A stretch of 7,067 nt of DNA, taken from Eubacteriales Family XIII. Incertae Sedis bacterium. GTDB taxonomy: Bacteria > Bacillota > Clostridia > Peptostreptococcales > Anaerovoracaceae. The stretch spans positions 1 through 7,067 of the forward strand of contig JAISTF010000042.1 in the NCBI GenBank assembly GCA_031272745.1, written 5' to 3'. Positions 6,292-7,067 of the stretch are shown here, one piece after another. Position numbers and translations under genes: made by a program. The notes beneath the pieces are model-generated. The model did not search any database. It had not been told where the DNA came from and worked only from the letters and a program-made list of their open reading frames with translations. The stretch's first letter is position 1. Each line of letters begins with the position of its first letter.

Positions 6292-6340
6292 TATTGACAA
6301 AAACCCACGCGTCACCGACCACCGACTGCAGATTTCCGAA

Positions 6341-7003
6341 TTATTTGAGCAGCGCCGCCGCGCAGCCTGCGGTGGCGAGCGGGCAGCCGTCGCATTGCGG
6401 CGTCTTCCGGCAATGTTCCTTTGCGTGGATCACGATGAGGGCGTGGAAGGTGTTGTAGGCTTCCGCGCTTTTGGGGAGCCGGTCTTCGAAATACGCTTTG
6501 ACCGCCGCGTAGCCCTTCCCCGCGTCGACGGGGTAGCGCGCGCAGAGCCGGTGAGTGTAGGCGTCCACGACGAAGGTCGGGAATCCGAAGGCGTAGAGCA
6601 GGATCGAGTCGGCGGTTTCCGGGCCGACGCCCTTTGTCGCGAGCAGCTCGGCCCGCAGCTCGCCGAGCGGGCGCGCCCGCACGGTCGGCACATCGTATCC
6701 GTACTGCGCATACCAGGCCGTGACCGCTTTCAGGTAGGCCGCTTTTTGGTTGAAGAATCCGGCGGGGCGGATGATCTGCGCCAACTCCGCGGCGGGCATG
6801 GCGGCGACGGCCTCGGGCGAGAGGCTGCCGCCGAAATTGGCGAGCGCCTTCTCGACGTTTCCCCACGCGGTGTTCTGCGTCAGGACGGCACCGGCGATCA
6901 CCTCATACGGCGTCTCCGCCGGCCACCAGTCCGGCCGCCCGTAATGCGCAAGAAGCGCCTCATAAATACCCGCCGGTTCCCGCCGCCGCTGTCTCGTATC
7001 CAT
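6341..7003 (-). CDS. endonuclease III-related DNA glycosylase (MagIII/COG2231 type)
   Basis: A 220-residue helix-hairpin-helix GPD-superfamily protein of base-excision repair. Seen: W26-W27-P28 in the N-terminal segment, G-A-V-L-T-Q-N-T-A-W at 38-47, the hairpin G-V-G-P-E-T-A-D (125-132), catalytic Asp D147 in F-V-V-D-A-Y, and a C-terminal four-cysteine [4Fe-4S] loop C198, C204, C207, C214. The Lys of true endonuclease III (G-V-G-R-K-T-A) is Glu here (E129), so a monofunctional glycosylase without lyase activity is expected, as in the family containing Helicobacter pylori MagIII (3-methyladenine glycosylase). The substrate is an inference from that family. The W-W-P motif and the V-I-H-A-K segment before the cysteines match what I recall of MagIII. 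The ATG at 7003 lies 6 nt after a TATACT box with no Shine-Dalgarno, and an in-frame TAG occurs 11 codons upstream. It is transcribed toward ligA but separated by 240 bp. Confidence 0.88.
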   Translation of the reverse strand: MDTRQRRREPAGIYEALLAHYGRPDWWPAETPYEVIAGAVLTQNTAWGNVEKALANFGGSLSPEAVAAMPAAELAQIIRPAGFFNQKAAYLKAVTAWYAQYGYDVPTVRARPLGELRAELLATKGVGPETADSILLYAFGFPTFVVDAYTHRLCARYPVDAGKGYAAVKAYFEDRLPKSAEAYNTFHALIVIHAKEHCRKTPQCDGCPLATAGCAAALLK

Positions 7004-7009
7004 AGGGAC

Positions 7010-7018
7010 AGTATAGCA
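7010..7018 (-). promoter_or_regulatory. extended -10 promoter of the glycosylase gene, predicted leaderless
   Basis: The minus strand reads TGC-TATACT, then GTCCCT, then the ATG at 7003. The 6-nt distance from the -10 box to ATG is identical to that at ligA, and the surrounding block matches the ligA start at 20 of 22 positions. No convincing -35 is seen (AGCGGC at 17 nt) and there is no ribosome binding site. Confidence 0.65.
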
Positions 7019-7036
7019 GACGCCGCCACCCCGCCG

Positions 7037-7067
7037 CTATTTTCGCCGCTGTGCGCGGAAGGCGAGC
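7037..7067 (-). CDS. possible 3' end of an upstream gene
   Basis: One minus-strand frame reads L-A-F-R-A-Q-R-R-K then TAG (7039-7037), a plausible basic C-terminus of a gene beyond the window edge, ending 33 nt before the glycosylase ATG. Ten codons are too few to be sure, and the stretch could be untranslated. Confidence 0.25.
   Translation of the reverse strand, partial: LAFRAQRRK

Larger units (their letters stand above)
6101..6340. other. intergenic region between the glycosylase gene and ligA
   Basis: There is no credible gene in these 240 bp. The ligA-proximal part holds the ligA promoter, two copies of ACGGAGCATC 37 bp apart, and a C10 tract. The part from about 6190 to 6340 is clearly AT-richer than the rest of the window and contains two ATCCGGAA copies 23 bp apart. 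A possible weak terminator for the glycosylase transcript on the minus strand is GGAAA-GGTATA-TTTCC followed by GCATTTTTT (about 6195-6217); its 5-bp stem is too weak to annotate with confidence. Confidence 0.6.

Noticed and set aside
6162..6458. A 98-codon plus-strand open frame across the intergenic region
   Set aside because: It overlaps the glycosylase 3' end, reads through the C10 tract, and has no start signal or recognisable motif.
1..7067. tRNA, rRNA, CRISPR, insertion sequence or defence-system genes
   Set aside because: No array of spaced repeats, transposase motifs or RNA-gene signatures were seen; nearly all of the window is ordinary coding sequence on one strand.

Overview
The window is a compact, GC-rich (roughly two-thirds G+C by eye) chromosomal segment in which every supported gene lies on the minus strand. 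The content looks like a Bacillota genome, probably Clostridia: the LigA is the divergent type remembered from clostridial genomes (KLDG adenylation motif in an S-Y-K context, MLSL followed by N-K-T-K), the TruA has clostridial-like wording, and a dCMP deaminase is followed by a TagO/WecA-type sugar-phosphate transferase, an order common in Bacillota. This placement is an inference from protein wording, not from any search.

Read in the direction of transcription (high to low coordinates), the window begins with the possible last codons of an unidentified gene (7037-7067). Next is a free-standing endonuclease III-related (MagIII/COG2231-type) DNA glycosylase (6341-7003). A 240-bp intergenic region (6101-6340) follows, with an AT-richer half, short repeats and a C10 tract. 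Then comes a tightly packed run of six genes: NAD+-dependent DNA ligase ligA (4046-6100), tRNA pseudouridine synthase truA (3294-4064), a PAS-GGDEF-EAL cyclic-di-GMP protein (1577-3301, TTG start), a homocysteine S-methyltransferase-family protein (670-1587), a dCMP deaminase (207-668), and the first 67 codons of a TagO/WecA-type transferase that runs off the window (1-203). Junctions are overlaps of 19, 8 and 11 nt followed by gaps of 1 and 3 nt, so this is very probably one polycistronic, translationally coupled unit.

The most distinctive signal is at the two genes that have their own promoter. Both ligA and the glycosylase gene carry the same extended -10 element (TGC-TATACT) exactly 6 nt before the ATG, with no Shine-Dalgarno sequence, which predicts leaderless mRNAs. 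The similarity continues into the first codons (38 of 47 positions identical). Most of the downstream operon genes carry good Shine-Dalgarno sequences instead. The shared element would put a base-excision glycosylase and the sealing ligase under the same kind of control.

Other points of interest are a QLTLF sequence in an apparent LigA insertion, matching the sliding-clamp-binding consensus; a degenerate GGDEF domain (DSDEF) joined to an EAL domain with two conservative Asp-to-Glu changes; a three-cysteine motif in the PAS-like domain; and a TruA segment whose DNA resembles REP/MITE-type repeats. No RNA genes, CRISPR arrays, transposases or prophage genes were seen. I did not find a clearly new multi-gene defence or mobile system.
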